Shown in pieces: positions 37,646 to 47,671 of a DNA stretch of 64,000 nucleotides. How positions within the stretch are numbered: the first letter of the stretch is position 1; each line of letters starts with the position of its first letter. A model generated the notes under the pieces. That model was not told where the DNA came from, ran no database searches, and saw only the letters and a list, made by a program, of their open reading frames with translations. This DNA is from Streptomyces sp. NBC_01775 (GTDB lineage Bacteria > Actinomycetota > Actinomycetes > Streptomycetales > Streptomycetaceae), in assembly GCF_035917675.1 (NCBI RefSeq), contig NZ_CP109104.1, positions 7,998,001-8,062,000 on the forward strand. The letters run 5' to 3'. A program made the position numbers and the translations under genes.

Positions 37646-39592
37646 ATGACGGAGCGACCCGGCCTCGCCATGACCGCACCGATCGTGCTCGGCGGTCTCC
37701 GGCTGCGTAACCGCCTCGTCGCCACCGCCCACGCCACCGCCGCCGTCGAGGAGGGCGCTCCCACCGGGACCGACGCGGCCTACTGGCGGCGGCTGGCCCG
37801 GGGTGGCGTCGGCATGGTGATCACCGGAGGCACCGTCGTGGCCCCCGAGTCGACCCTGCCTCGGCGCTATCTGACCGAGGCGTGGCGTCCTGAGGTTGAC
37901 GACGCCGTACGCCGCCGCGCTGAGGCGATCACCGACGGGGGCGCCGTGGCCCTCGCGCAGCTCGTCCACCTCGGCCGGGAGACCCTGGGCGCGGGCACCT
38001 ACTACGCGCCGGTCTCGGCTGCCGCTGTCCGCTCGCCCCGTGAGGCGGCAGCGCCCCACCCGCTGAGCCGTGAAGAGACACGCGGCGTCGTCGACGCCTT
38101 CCGTATCTCGGCGGCAAACAGCGTGCGGGCCGGCTTTCACGGTGTGGAGCTGCACGCCGGCCACGGCTATCTGCTGGCTCAGTTCCTCTCCCGCGCCAAC
38201 AACACCCGCGACGACGAGTACGGCGACCGCCTCTTGCTGCTGGCTCAGGTCATCGACGCGATCCGCGGCGAGATCGGCGACCTGCCCCTCGGCGTACGGG
38301 TGTCGGTGGAGCCCGGTGAGGACTCCGGACTCGGCCTCGACGATCTGATCGAGCTGCTTCCCCGCCTGTGCGCCCTCACTCCGTTCACCTACGTCAACGT
38401 CACCACCGGCGTCCGCAACACCTATGTCCCGGGCATGGCCACCACCCGCCCGCCACTGCTGGAGTCCGTGTCCCGGCTCCGCGCGGCGGTCGCGCTGCCA
38501 CTGCTGGTGAGCCAGGGGTTCCGCTCGGTCGCCGACATCGAGGGCGCACTGGCCTCCGGAGCCGATCTGGTCGGCATGGCCCGGCCCTTCATCGCCGACC
38601 CGGACTTCGCCGCCAAGGTGCTGGTGGCCGACGAGCGTTCCGTACGGCCCTGCACGGGCTGCAACGAGGGCTGCCGGACCTTCGAGCCCACCGGGTCGTG
38701 CTCGGTCAACCCCGAACTGGGGCCACCGGGGGCCGGCGCCCGCCCGGCCGTCCCGCTGCTGCTCTCCCGGCCGGGCCGCCGCAGCGGCCCCGTTGCCGTC
38801 CTGGGAGCGGGACCCGCGGGCATGGAGTGCGCGATGGCGCTTGCCCGCGCGGGGGGCGAGGTGACCGTCTTCGACACGGCACGGGAAGCCGGCGGCCAGG
38901 CGCGGCTCGCCTCCCTCGCCCCGCACCGCCCCGGCTGGCAGAGGTTCGTCGACTACCAGCGCGACCGGCTCGCCGACCTCGGCGTGCGCGTGCTGACGGA
39001 AACCTCCCCGCACGACGGCGAACTGGCGCAGTACGCCCAGATCGTGCTTGCCACCGGCGCCGGGGAAGCGCCCGTCCCCGTGCCGGGCGAGCTTCGGACG
39101 CTCACCAGTACGGACTTTTTGCACCGGTACGCCGACGTCGTACCGAGAGCGCCCAGCGTCGCCGTCCTCGACGACGGCTTCGGCTGGTGGCAGGGCATCG
39201 GTGCTGTCGAGAGCGCGCTGGCGGCCGGTGCGGGCGAGGTCACCTTCATCACCCCCGGCACCGGCTTCGCGACGGGCCTGTCGGCGGAGAACCGCACGCA
39301 GTTGATGAACCGCCTCGCCGGGGCTCCGCTGCGCAGCGTCGCGATGAGCACCGTGTGTTCGACATCCCACGACGGTGTGCGCCTGCGCCACGTGCTGGAC
39401 GGGCACGAGACGCACCTGGCCGCGGACGTTCTGGTCACGGTCGGCGAACGCCGCCCGCGACGGCCGGACGTCGGCCCGGCCGCCCGCCGGACCGTCCGAG
39501 CGATCGGTGACTGCGTCGTGCCGCGCCGGATCGCGCACGCCGTCGCGGAGGGACGCGCGGCTGCGGAGGCCGTCATCGCGACACCGCTGTGA
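37646..39592 (+). CDS. old-yellow-enzyme/FAD fusion, 2,4-dienoyl-CoA reductase-like
   Basis: A 648-residue protein with an N-terminal FMN TIM barrel (LRLRNRLVATAHATA; VELHAGHGYLLAQFLS). An iron-sulfur loop has CTGCNEGC and a fourth Cys eight residues on. The C-terminal FAD/NAD domain begins AVLGAGPAGMECAMALARAGG. This is the layout of 2,4-dienoyl-CoA reductase and trimethylamine dehydrogenase. In this setting, reduction of a conjugated enoyl- or dienoyl-CoA, or of a cyclic enone, is likely. The ATG at 37646 has AAGGAGG upstream. It is the last gene of this rightward group and converges on the hydroxyacyl-CoA dehydrogenase gene. Confidence 0.9.
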   Translation: MTERPGLAMTAPIVLGGLRLRNRLVATAHATAAVEEGAPTGTDAAYWRRLARGGVGMVITGGTVVAPESTLPRRYLTEAWRPEVDDAVRRRAEAITDGGAVALAQLVHLGRETLGAGTYYAPVSAAAVRSPREAAAPHPLSREETRGVVDAFRISAANSVRAGFHGVELHAGHGYLLAQFLSRANNTRDDEYGDRLLLLAQVIDAIRGEIGDLPLGVRVSVEPGEDSGLGLDDLIELLPRLCALTPFTYVNVTTGVRNTYVPGMATTRPPLLESVSRLRAAVALPLLVSQGFRSVADIEGALASGADLVGMARPFIADPDFAAKVLVADERSVRPCTGCNEGCRTFEPTGSCSVNPELGPPGAGARPAVPLLLSRPGRRSGPVAVLGAGPAGMECAMALARAGGEVTVFDTAREAGGQARLASLAPHRPGWQRFVDYQRDRLADLGVRVLTETSPHDGELAQYAQIVLATGAGEAPVPVPGELRTLTSTDFLHRYADVVPRAPSVAVLDDGFGWWQGIGAVESALAAGAGEVTFITPGTGFATGLSAENRTQLMNRLAGAPLRSVAMSTVCSTSHDGVRLRHVLDGHETHLAADVLVTVGERRPRRPDVGPAARRTVRAIGDCVVPRRIAHAVAEGRAAAEAVIATPL

Positions 39593-39755
39593 CGGCCCCG
39601 CGCCGGCCCGTCCCTTGGCCGGGAACATCCCTCGTCCGAGGAGTTCCCGCCCGGAGACGGTCGCCGCGTGGCGTGTCTCCACGGCCTTTCCCCGTCGGAG
39701 GCCGGTTCACCGTACGGGCCGGCCGACCGCCGGACAACGGCCGGGCCCGCTCGCG

Positions 39756-40616
39756 TCAGTCGTACGAGTAGAACCCCCGGCCGCTCTTGCGGCCCAGGTG
39801 GCCCGCGGCGACCATGCGCTGGAGCAGCGGGGGCGCGGCGTAGAGGGGCTCCTTGAACTCGTCGTACATCGAATCGGCGACGGCCTGGATGGTCTCCAGG
39901 CCGATCAGGTCGAGCAGTCGCAGCGGGCCCATCGGGTGGGCGCAGCCCAGCTCCATGCCGCTGTCGACGTCCTCCGCGCGTGCCGCCCCGGACTCGACCA
40001 TGCGGATCGCGGCGAGCAGGTAGGGCACCAGCAGGGCGTTGACCACGAAGCCCGAACGGTCGGGCGCCTGGATGGCCGTCTTGCCCAGGCCCCCGGTGGC
40101 GAAGGCCAGGGCGCGGGCCACGGTGTCCGCACCGGTGGTGAGGGCGGGGATCACCTCGACGAGCTTCTGTACCGGCACCGGATTGAAGAAGTGCAGCCCC
40201 ACCACGTGGGAGGCCCGGCCGGTGGCGACGGCGAGGTCGACGACGGGAATCGAGGAGGTGTTGGTGGCGAGGACGGCGGCGGGGTCGGCCACCACCTTGT
40301 CCAGTCGGCGGAAGACCTCCAGTTTGACCTCGCGGCGCTCGGCGACGGCCTCGATGACGAACTGCCGGTCGGCCAGCTCCTCCAGGTCGTGGGTGAAGGC
40401 AAGCCGCTCCAGTGCCTGGGCGCGATCGGTCTCGGTGAGCTTGCCGCGCCGCAGGCCGCGGTCGAGGGAGGCGATGACGCGGTCCCGGCCGGTGGCTGCC
40501 AGCTCGGGGGTGGACTCCGCGACGATCACGTCGAGGCCGCGCAGAGCGGCGAGCTCGGCGACGCCGGAGCCCATGAGGCCGCAGCCGACCACGCCGAGAC
40601 GGAGGATGTCGGACAT
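39756..40616 (-). CDS. 3-hydroxyacyl-CoA dehydrogenase
   Basis: A 286-residue NAD-dependent dehydrogenase of the 3-hydroxybutyryl-CoA dehydrogenase type. It has LGVVGCGLMGSGVAELAA for NAD, the catalytic His in GLHFFNPVPVQKLVEV, and GFVVNALLVPYLLAAIRMVESG with the C-terminal dimer domain ending GRKSGRGFYSYD. It performs the third step of beta-oxidation, oxidising L-3-hydroxyacyl-CoA. The length is normal. It is transcribed away from the crotonase operon, with a 448-bp gap holding the control region. Confidence 0.93.
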   Translation of the reverse strand: MSDILRLGVVGCGLMGSGVAELAALRGLDVIVAESTPELAATGRDRVIASLDRGLRRGKLTETDRAQALERLAFTHDLEELADRQFVIEAVAERREVKLEVFRRLDKVVADPAAVLATNTSSIPVVDLAVATGRASHVVGLHFFNPVPVQKLVEVIPALTTGADTVARALAFATGGLGKTAIQAPDRSGFVVNALLVPYLLAAIRMVESGAARAEDVDSGMELGCAHPMGPLRLLDLIGLETIQAVADSMYDEFKEPLYAAPPLLQRMVAAGHLGRKSGRGFYSYD

Positions 40617-41064
40617 GAAGGTCCTTCCATGCTGAGTTGATTGAGGAAGGGCGCGGGCGGCGGGCCGGACGGGGCGGCGTCCGTGAGGGTCGCGAAGACG
40701 TTCCCGCCGCTGGTCGTCGTTCCCTCCCCGGGTGACCAGCGTCCGGTGCGCCCGGTCGTGGTGGGTGCGCCCGGTCGCGGTGCCGGGCGTCGCGGCGCCG
40801 TGCCCCTCGGCATGGTCATAGTGAACCGGAGTCGGTGCCTTCCTCAAGAGGTTGGGTGAAGTCGATTCGGTTCGATCAAGAACGAAGGTTGCGGCGCCAC
40901 TGGCGCGACTCGCGCCGTATGGCTTGATTCCGCCGGTGGCGGCGTGTGCAACGCGACTCGGTCTCGGCCTGGTCGCTCGTTGAACGGATGTCGATCGAGG
41001 GCTTGACAGGGTTCTTTCGGCTCCCCAGACTCGTAATGAATTCAGTTCAATTTGGAGGCAAGTG
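40617..41064. promoter_or_regulatory. 448-bp divergent control region
   Basis: No gene is seen. It contains a TTGACA (-35-like) at 41003-41008, the perfect operator match (site d, listed separately), and a weaker resemblance to the motif (GATTCGGTTCGATCAAG, about 40864-40880) that could serve the leftward dehydrogenase gene. Confidence 0.55.
41037..41050 (+). promoter_or_regulatory. putative operator (site d), perfect motif match
   Basis: TGAATTCAGTTCAA lies immediately before the GGAGG ribosome-binding site of the crotonase gene. A bound repressor would block transcription just at or after the start point of the main operon. Confidence 0.72.
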
Positions 41065-41853
41065 ATGGCAGTGGAAGACGAGATCCAGTTCGAGCGGGAC
41101 GGCCATGTCGCCCGTGTCTGGCTCAACCGCCCGTGGAAGAAGAACTGCGTCACCGTGCCGATCCTGGACCGGCTCGACGAGATCATCACCGAGGTCGACG
41201 AGGACCCCGAGCTGCGGGTCCTGGTCTTCCGAGGCCGCGGCGGCACCTTCTGCTCGGGCTTCGACCTCGACAGCCTGAAGTCGGAGTACGTCGGCAAGTC
41301 GAACGCGATCGATGTCGCGGTGAAGTCCGCGAAGGTGTGCGACCGCCTCTACTCGATGAAGACGCCCTCCGTCGCGGTCCTGGAGGGCCATGTCACCGCG
41401 GGCGGCTTCGAGATCATGATTTCCTGCGACTTCGCGATCGCCGTGGACGACGCCAAGATCGGCGACTTCCACATCCGCCGCGCGCTGTTCGGCGGCGCCG
41501 GCCCGATCTACCGCGTGCCGCGCATGATCGGCATCCGCAAGACCAAGGAGCTGATGCTCACCGGCAAGCTCCTCTCCGGCGTCGAGGCCGTCGAGTTCGG
41601 GCTCATCAACAAGTCCGCCCCTGCCGACAAGCTGGACGAGACGGTCGAGGAGTTCATCGGGCACCTCACCGACAAGAGCCCCTTCACCATGTGGCTCACC
41701 AAGATGACGATCGACCGGAGCCTGGACGCCGACACCCAGTCGCTGATGGTCATGGAGCACCTCGCCGTGGGTGTCGCCCTCAACTCCGAGGACGCGAACG
41801 AGGGCGTATCGGCGTTCCTGGAGAAGCGCGAACCCAAGTGGCAGGGGCGCTGA
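41065..41853 (+). CDS. enoyl-CoA hydratase/isomerase (crotonase) family protein
   Basis: A 262-residue crotonase. The oxyanion hole is formed by GTFCSGFDLDSL and GHVTAGGFEIMISCD, and the first catalytic Glu position (E of GGFE) is kept. At the second Glu position of true hydratases the sequence is IGDFHIRRALFGGAG, with His instead, so the reaction may be isomerisation, hydrolysis or ring cleavage rather than hydration. I chose the ATG at 41065 over the adjacent GTG because GGAGG lies six bases upstream. It is the first gene of the main rightward operon. Confidence 0.88.
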   Translation: MAVEDEIQFERDGHVARVWLNRPWKKNCVTVPILDRLDEIITEVDEDPELRVLVFRGRGGTFCSGFDLDSLKSEYVGKSNAIDVAVKSAKVCDRLYSMKTPSVAVLEGHVTAGGFEIMISCDFAIAVDDAKIGDFHIRRALFGGAGPIYRVPRMIGIRKTKELMLTGKLLSGVEAVEFGLINKSAPADKLDETVEEFIGHLTDKSPFTMWLTKMTIDRSLDADTQSLMVMEHLAVGVALNSEDANEGVSAFLEKREPKWQGR

Positions 41854-41858
41854 TCCGA

Positions 41859-42248
41859 ATGGTCACGGATCCGGGGAGCCCGGCCACAGCCGGGGCCGGG
41901 CTCCAGGGCTCACGCTGCTTCGACTGTTCGGTGACCGTCTACCCCGCGGACGACGCGTGCCCGCGCTGCGGGGGACCGGCCGGTCCTGCGGTTCTGAGCG
42001 GCACGGGCACGCTGTGGACCTGGACGGTCCAGCGGTATCCCCCCAAGTCACCGCCCTACCAGCCCCCTGCCGGCGGCTTCGCGCCGTTCGCGCTGGGCTA
42101 CGTCCAACTGACGGAAGGCGTGCGGGTGGCGGCCGTCCTGGAGGTCGACGACCTGGACGGGCTTCGCATCGACATGCCCCTCACGGTGACCGCCGGCGAG
42201 GGCGTCCCGCGGGCCAGGCCCACCACAGCCGCCGAGGGGGGCTCATGA
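41859..42248 (+). CDS. DUF35 OB-fold/zinc-ribbon protein, thiolase partner
   Basis: A 129-residue protein. An N-terminal rubredoxin-like zinc ribbon (CFDCSVTVYPADDACPRCGG, four Cys) precedes an OB-fold (GTLWTWTVQRYPPKSPPY; PFALGYVQLTEGVRVAAVLE). Such proteins bind CoA-thioester partners and are obligate companions of some SCP2-type thiolases or aldolases. The ATG at 41859 lies six bases after the crotonase stop, and the stop overlaps the thiolase start (ATGA), consistent with a heteromeric complex. Confidence 0.9.
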   Translation: MVTDPGSPATAGAGLQGSRCFDCSVTVYPADDACPRCGGPAGPAVLSGTGTLWTWTVQRYPPKSPPYQPPAGGFAPFALGYVQLTEGVRVAAVLEVDDLDGLRIDMPLTVTAGEGVPRARPTTAAEGGS

Positions 42249-43390
42249 GCAGCGACGTCCTGATCTGCGGCGCCGGGCGTACCCCGTTCGGGCGGCCGGA
42301 GGCGAGCGGCCGTCAGCTGGCCGTCGGCGCGGTCGGTGCCGCGCTCGCGGACGCCGGGATCGAGTGGTCGCGGGTGGGCGCGGCGTTCGGCGGCAGCGAC
42401 AGCGCCGGGCTCGCCGACACTCTGGTGGCCCAACTGGGCCTGACCGGGCTTCCGTTCGTCAACGTCAAGAACGGCTGCGCGACCGGTGGCAGCGCGCTGG
42501 TCTCCGCCGTGAACGCGATCCGCTCCGGCATGGCGGACGTCGTCCTCGCCGTCGGGTTCGACAAGCACCCGCGCGGTGCCTTCGACCCGCGGCCGGAGGA
42601 CTGGGGCCTGGGAGCGGAGTACGGCAGCGACGGGCTGATGGTGACCACCCAGTTCTTCGGGATGAAGATCCGGCGCTATATGCATGACCACGGGATCACG
42701 CCGCGGGCCCTGGCCCTGGTCGCCGAGAAGGCGTACCGCAACGGGGCCCATACCCCCGAGGCCTGGCGGCGCAAGCCGGTGTCCGCCGCGGAGATCCTCG
42801 ACTCGGGCATGGTCAGCGATCCGCTGACCCGCTACATGTTCTGCTCCCCGGGAGCCGGCGCGGCGGCGCTCGTCCTCTGTTCGCCCGAGGCCGCCCGCAC
42901 CCTGGAGGGGCTCCCGGTCACCCTGCGCTCCGCAGCCGTACGCACGCGCCGCTTCGGGTCCTTCGAGGTGTTCAGCCCCTGGATCCCAGGGGGCGAGCTG
43001 ACCAGCGTCAGCCGCGACGCCTCGGCCGCCGCCTTCGAGGAGGCGGGCATCGGACCTGGCGACGTCAACGTCTGCCAGCTCCAGGACACCGAGAGCGGCG
43101 CCGAGGTCATGCACATGGCCGAGTGCGGCTTCTGCGAGGACGGCGAACAAGAAGAGCTGATCGGCTCGGGCGCCACGGAGATCGGCGGCACCCTGCCGGT
43201 CAACACCGACGGCGGCTGCCTCGCCAACGGCGAACCCATCGGTGCCTCGGGGCTGCGGCAGGTCTACGAAATCGTCCAGCAGCTGCGCGGACGGGCCGGA
43301 GAGCGCCAGGTCCCCGGCGAACCCAGGGTCGGTTTCACCCACGTGTACGGGGCGCCCGGCGTCAGCGCCTGCACGGTGCTGTCCCGCTGA
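42245..43390 (+). CDS. SCP2-type thiolase-like enzyme
   Basis: A 381-residue thiolase-fold protein. The acyl-carrying Cys is in NVKNGCATGGSAL. The late motif reads GGCLANGEPIGASGLRQVYE, where classical thiolases have GHPxGATG, so the catalytic His position is Glu. This subclass usually works with a DUF35 subunit, here encoded immediately upstream, and may carry out thiolysis or retro-aldol cleavage of a CoA thioester. The ATG overlaps the DUF35 gene stop by 4 bp. Confidence 0.88.
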   Translation: MSSDVLICGAGRTPFGRPEASGRQLAVGAVGAALADAGIEWSRVGAAFGGSDSAGLADTLVAQLGLTGLPFVNVKNGCATGGSALVSAVNAIRSGMADVVLAVGFDKHPRGAFDPRPEDWGLGAEYGSDGLMVTTQFFGMKIRRYMHDHGITPRALALVAEKAYRNGAHTPEAWRRKPVSAAEILDSGMVSDPLTRYMFCSPGAGAAALVLCSPEAARTLEGLPVTLRSAAVRTRRFGSFEVFSPWIPGGELTSVSRDASAAAFEEAGIGPGDVNVCQLQDTESGAEVMHMAECGFCEDGEQEELIGSGATEIGGTLPVNTDGGCLANGEPIGASGLRQVYEIVQQLRGRAGERQVPGEPRVGFTHVYGAPGVSACTVLSR

Positions 43391-43415
43391 ACGGAGGTAC
43401 GGAGGTGAGGAAGAG

Positions 43416-44624
43416 ATGAGCGGCATCCCGGAACCGGAGGAGTTCCGCGCACAGGCCCGGCAGTGGCTCGCCACGGCGGCCCGTCCGCGCGCCGCCGAAG
43501 GCGAGTGGGGCAGCGGATCCGACTCCGTCGCCGTGTTCGAGAACTGGACCGAGCAGCAGGAGCGCGAGCACACCGCCCGCGTCCAGGAGTGGGAGCGCAC
43601 CCGCTACGACGCGGGGTGGGGCGCGCTCAACTGGCAGGAGACATACGGGGGCCGCGGCCTGCCCGCGTACTACGAGCAGCTCTACCGGGCCGAAGAGGCC
43701 GCCTTCGACGTGCCGCACCGCACCGAGATCTTCCCGGTGACCCAGCAGCTCGTCGCCCCGGCCATCGGCGTGTGGGGCACCGAGGAGCAAAAGCTCCGCT
43801 GGCTGCGTCCCATGCTGCGCACGGACGAGCTGGCCTGCCAGCTGTTCTCCGAGACCGAGGCGGGCTCCGACCTCGCCGCGGTACGGACGAAGGCGGTGCG
43901 CGACGGCGACACCGCGAACTGGGTGCTGGACGGCCACAAGGTATGGACCTCCGGGGCCCCGGTCGCGACCTGGGGCGTCGCGGTGTGCCGCACCGATCCC
44001 GGTGTGCGCAAACACGCGGGCATCACCGTCTTCCTGGTGCGCATGGACGCGCCGGGCGTCACCGTGCGGCCCATCCGGCAGATGACGGGCGGCACCAGCT
44101 TCAACGAGGTCTACCTCGACGGCGTGGTGGTGCCCGACGCCGACCGGCTCGGACCGGTCGACGGGGGCTGGCGGGTCGCCCTCAGCGTGCTGGCGGCCGA
44201 ACGGCTCGACTCCGGCAACCTCGGTCTGGGCAACGCCGACCGGGCGCTCGAACTGGCCAGGAACCTGCCACGCGCGCTCACCGGCGGCGAAGCGCAGCGG
44301 GCCGCGGACCTTCACATCCGCGCTCTCGTGCAGCGGCTGATCGGACTGCGGGTGACCGCGGCGCTCGTCGCCGGACGTGAGCCCGGCGCGGAAGCCTCGG
44401 TCGGCAAGCTCTACGCCACCGAGACCATGCGGCGCACCGGCGACCTCGTGTCGGAGCTGCTGGGGCCGAGCCTCGTCGCGGACACGGGGGAGTGGGGCAC
44501 CTACGCCTGGACGGAGCACCTGCTCGGCGCCCCCGGCTACAGCATCGCGGGCGGCACCGACGAGATCCAGCACAACATCCTCGCCGAGCGCGTGCTCGGC
44601 CTGCCCAAGGAGCCCGTCCGATGA
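43416..44624 (+). CDS. acyl-CoA dehydrogenase
   Basis: A 402-residue acyl-CoA dehydrogenase. It has NWQETYGGRGLPAYYEQLYRAEEAAF, the FAD/substrate motif CQLFSETEAGSDLAAVRTKAV, GHKVWTSGAPVATWGVAVCRTDP, and the C-terminal APGYSIAGGTDEIQHNILAERVLGLPKE. It lacks a peptide extension. The ATG at 43416 follows GAGGAAGAG. Its stop overlaps the start of the kinase gene (ATGA). Confidence 0.92.
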   Translation: MSGIPEPEEFRAQARQWLATAARPRAAEGEWGSGSDSVAVFENWTEQQEREHTARVQEWERTRYDAGWGALNWQETYGGRGLPAYYEQLYRAEEAAFDVPHRTEIFPVTQQLVAPAIGVWGTEEQKLRWLRPMLRTDELACQLFSETEAGSDLAAVRTKAVRDGDTANWVLDGHKVWTSGAPVATWGVAVCRTDPGVRKHAGITVFLVRMDAPGVTVRPIRQMTGGTSFNEVYLDGVVVPDADRLGPVDGGWRVALSVLAAERLDSGNLGLGNADRALELARNLPRALTGGEAQRAADLHIRALVQRLIGLRVTAALVAGREPGAEASVGKLYATETMRRTGDLVSELLGPSLVADTGEWGTYAWTEHLLGAPGYSIAGGTDEIQHNILAERVLGLPKEPVR

Positions 44625-45619
44625 GCACGGACCCTACGGACACCGAGGTGGCTGACGGCGAGGTGACGGAGCTGGCCGCCCGCGTCCGCGACCGTCTCGC
44701 CCGTCGGCACCCGGGGGCGGAGATCGGGGAGTTGCGTACGCTGCCGGGCGGCCACTCGGGGCTGACGTACTCGGTCACCGCCGGGGATGCCAGGTACGTC
44801 GTGAAGGCGGTGCCACCGGGGCAGCGGCCTGTGGGCCGCAACGACGTGCTGCGCCAGGCGCGGGTGCTGGGCGCGCTCGCCGGATCCCCCGTGCCGGTGC
44901 CGGGCATCGCCGCTGTCGAGGAGAGCCGGCCGGCCTGGTTCGCCATGGACTTCGCCGCCGGGGAGGCCGTCGAGCCCGTGCTCGACGAGCCCGAGGTGCC
45001 CGCCGCCACGGCCCGCAACCGGATGCTCGCCATCGCCCCCGTGCTGCGCAGGCTGCACGAGACCGATCTGCGCACGCCAGGACTCGACGCGCCGGAACCG
45101 CTCGACGCGCCTGGGGAGCTGGAGCGGTGGAGTCGCACCATGCACGCCGTACCCGCCGAACTGCGGCCCGGAGGCGAGGAGTTGCTCGCACGCCTGGCCG
45201 ACGACGTGCCCAGGGGTCTCCCGCCGGTGCTGCTCCACGGCGACTTCCGGCTCGGCAACGTGCTGTGCACCGGTGACCGTCCGGACGCCGTCGTCGACTG
45301 GGAGATCTGGAGCGTCGGGGACCCGCGCATCGACCTGGGGTGGTTCCTGCTCTTCGTCGACCACCGGAACTTCCCCGAACTGGGGCGCGCCGTACCGAGC
45401 CTGCCCACCGAGTCCGAACTGCTGGACGCCTACCTCGACGGGCGGCCCGCACTGCCCTCGATGGGCTGGTTCCGGGCGCTCGGCCGGATGAAGATGGCCG
45501 CGATCATGGGCCACAACCTGCGCCGGCACCGGGAGGGCAAACACCACGACCCGGACCAGGAGCGACTGCCGCCGACCATCGCCGCGATGATCCGCACGGC
45601 GCGCGACATCCTCGGCTGA
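44621..45619 (+). CDS. aminoglycoside-phosphotransferase-fold kinase (ACAD11 N-domain/LvaA-like)
   Basis: A 332-residue protein kinase-like small-molecule kinase. It has GGHSGLTYSV near the N-terminus, the catalytic loop LLHGDFRLGNVL (HxDxxxxN) and metal-binding VVDWEIWSVGDPRIDLGW. The sequence and context (sandwiched between acyl-CoA dehydrogenases) match the kinase half of ACAD10/ACAD11 and bacterial LvaA, which phosphorylate hydroxyacyl-CoAs, not antibiotics. It is coupled to the upstream dehydrogenase by an ATGA overlap and lies 38 bp before the ACAD11-like dehydrogenase gene. Confidence 0.88.
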   Translation: MSTDPTDTEVADGEVTELAARVRDRLARRHPGAEIGELRTLPGGHSGLTYSVTAGDARYVVKAVPPGQRPVGRNDVLRQARVLGALAGSPVPVPGIAAVEESRPAWFAMDFAAGEAVEPVLDEPEVPAATARNRMLAIAPVLRRLHETDLRTPGLDAPEPLDAPGELERWSRTMHAVPAELRPGGEELLARLADDVPRGLPPVLLHGDFRLGNVLCTGDRPDAVVDWEIWSVGDPRIDLGWFLLFVDHRNFPELGRAVPSLPTESELLDAYLDGRPALPSMGWFRALGRMKMAAIMGHNLRRHREGKHHDPDQERLPPTIAAMIRTARDILG

Positions 45620-45656
45620 TCCGGACCAACCACTCGAATCCCGGACAGGAGCAATC

Positions 45657-46894
<1,238 letters not shown>

Positions 46895-46898
<4 letters not shown>

Positions 46899-47671
46899 AC
46901 ACCCACACCCTGGAGGGCCGGGTCGCCGTCATCACCGGCGGATCCCGGGGCATCGGTCTCGGGATCGCCGCGGCCTACCGGGCAGCCGGCGCGCACGTGG
47001 TGATCGCCGCCCGCAAGGCGGCCGGACTCGCCGAGGCACGCGAGGAGTTGCTGCGCGTCAAGGGCGACGGCGACCTCCACACGGTCGTGGCCAACGCCGG
47101 CGAACCCGACCAGGCCGAAGCGTGCGCCGAGGAGACCATGGCCCGCTTCGGCCGGATCGACATCCTCGTCAACAACGCGGCCACCAACCCGTACCACGGC
47201 GACCTGCTCGACCTGGACCTGCCGCGTGCGGAGAAGACCGTCCGGGTCAACCAGTACGGCATGATCGCCTGGACCCGCTGCGCCTGGCGGGCCTGGATGG
47301 CCGAGCACGGGGGAGCGGTGGTCAACATCGCCTCCGTCGGAGGGCTGATAGTCGACCCCCACATCGGCTACTACAACGCCACCAAGGCCGCCATGCTGCA
47401 CATGACCCGGCAGCTCGCCTACGAACTGGGGCCGCGCGCACGCGTCAACGCCATCGCCCCCGGACTGATCAAGACGGAGCTGGCACGGGCGGTGTGGGAG
47501 GCGCGCGAGCCCATCCTCACCGCCAAGCTGCCGCTGCGGCGCCTGGGCACCGTGGAGGACGTCGCGAACGCGGCGCTGTTCCTGGCCTCCGACGCCTCCT
47601 CCTGGATGACAGGCCAGACCCTGGTGCTCGACGGCGGCGCCACCGTCCTGCCGATCGGGGTGGACGAATGA
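46895..47671 (+). CDS. short-chain dehydrogenase/reductase (SDR)
   Basis: A 258-residue SDR with ITGGSRGIGLGIAA, ILVNNAATNPY, Ser in VVNIASVGG and YYNATKAAM. The segment VVIAARK (small/basic) may favour NADP. It is translationally coupled to both neighbours by 4-bp overlaps. It likely acts on a hydroxyacyl- or ketoacyl-CoA of the same pathway. Confidence 0.9.

Noticed and set aside
36923..39682. A 919-codon open frame on the minus strand opposite the acyl-CoA dehydrogenase and flavoprotein genes
   Set aside because: Low-complexity Arg/Gly/Ala/Val product with no domain; it is the mirror of two convincing genes. Such frames arise in high-GC coding DNA because stop codons are rare.
44621..45619. 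Aminoglycoside resistance gene
   Set aside because: Although it has the APH catalytic loop, its sequence and position between acyl-CoA dehydrogenases fit the ACAD11/LvaA kinase group instead. The same applies to 56371-57426.
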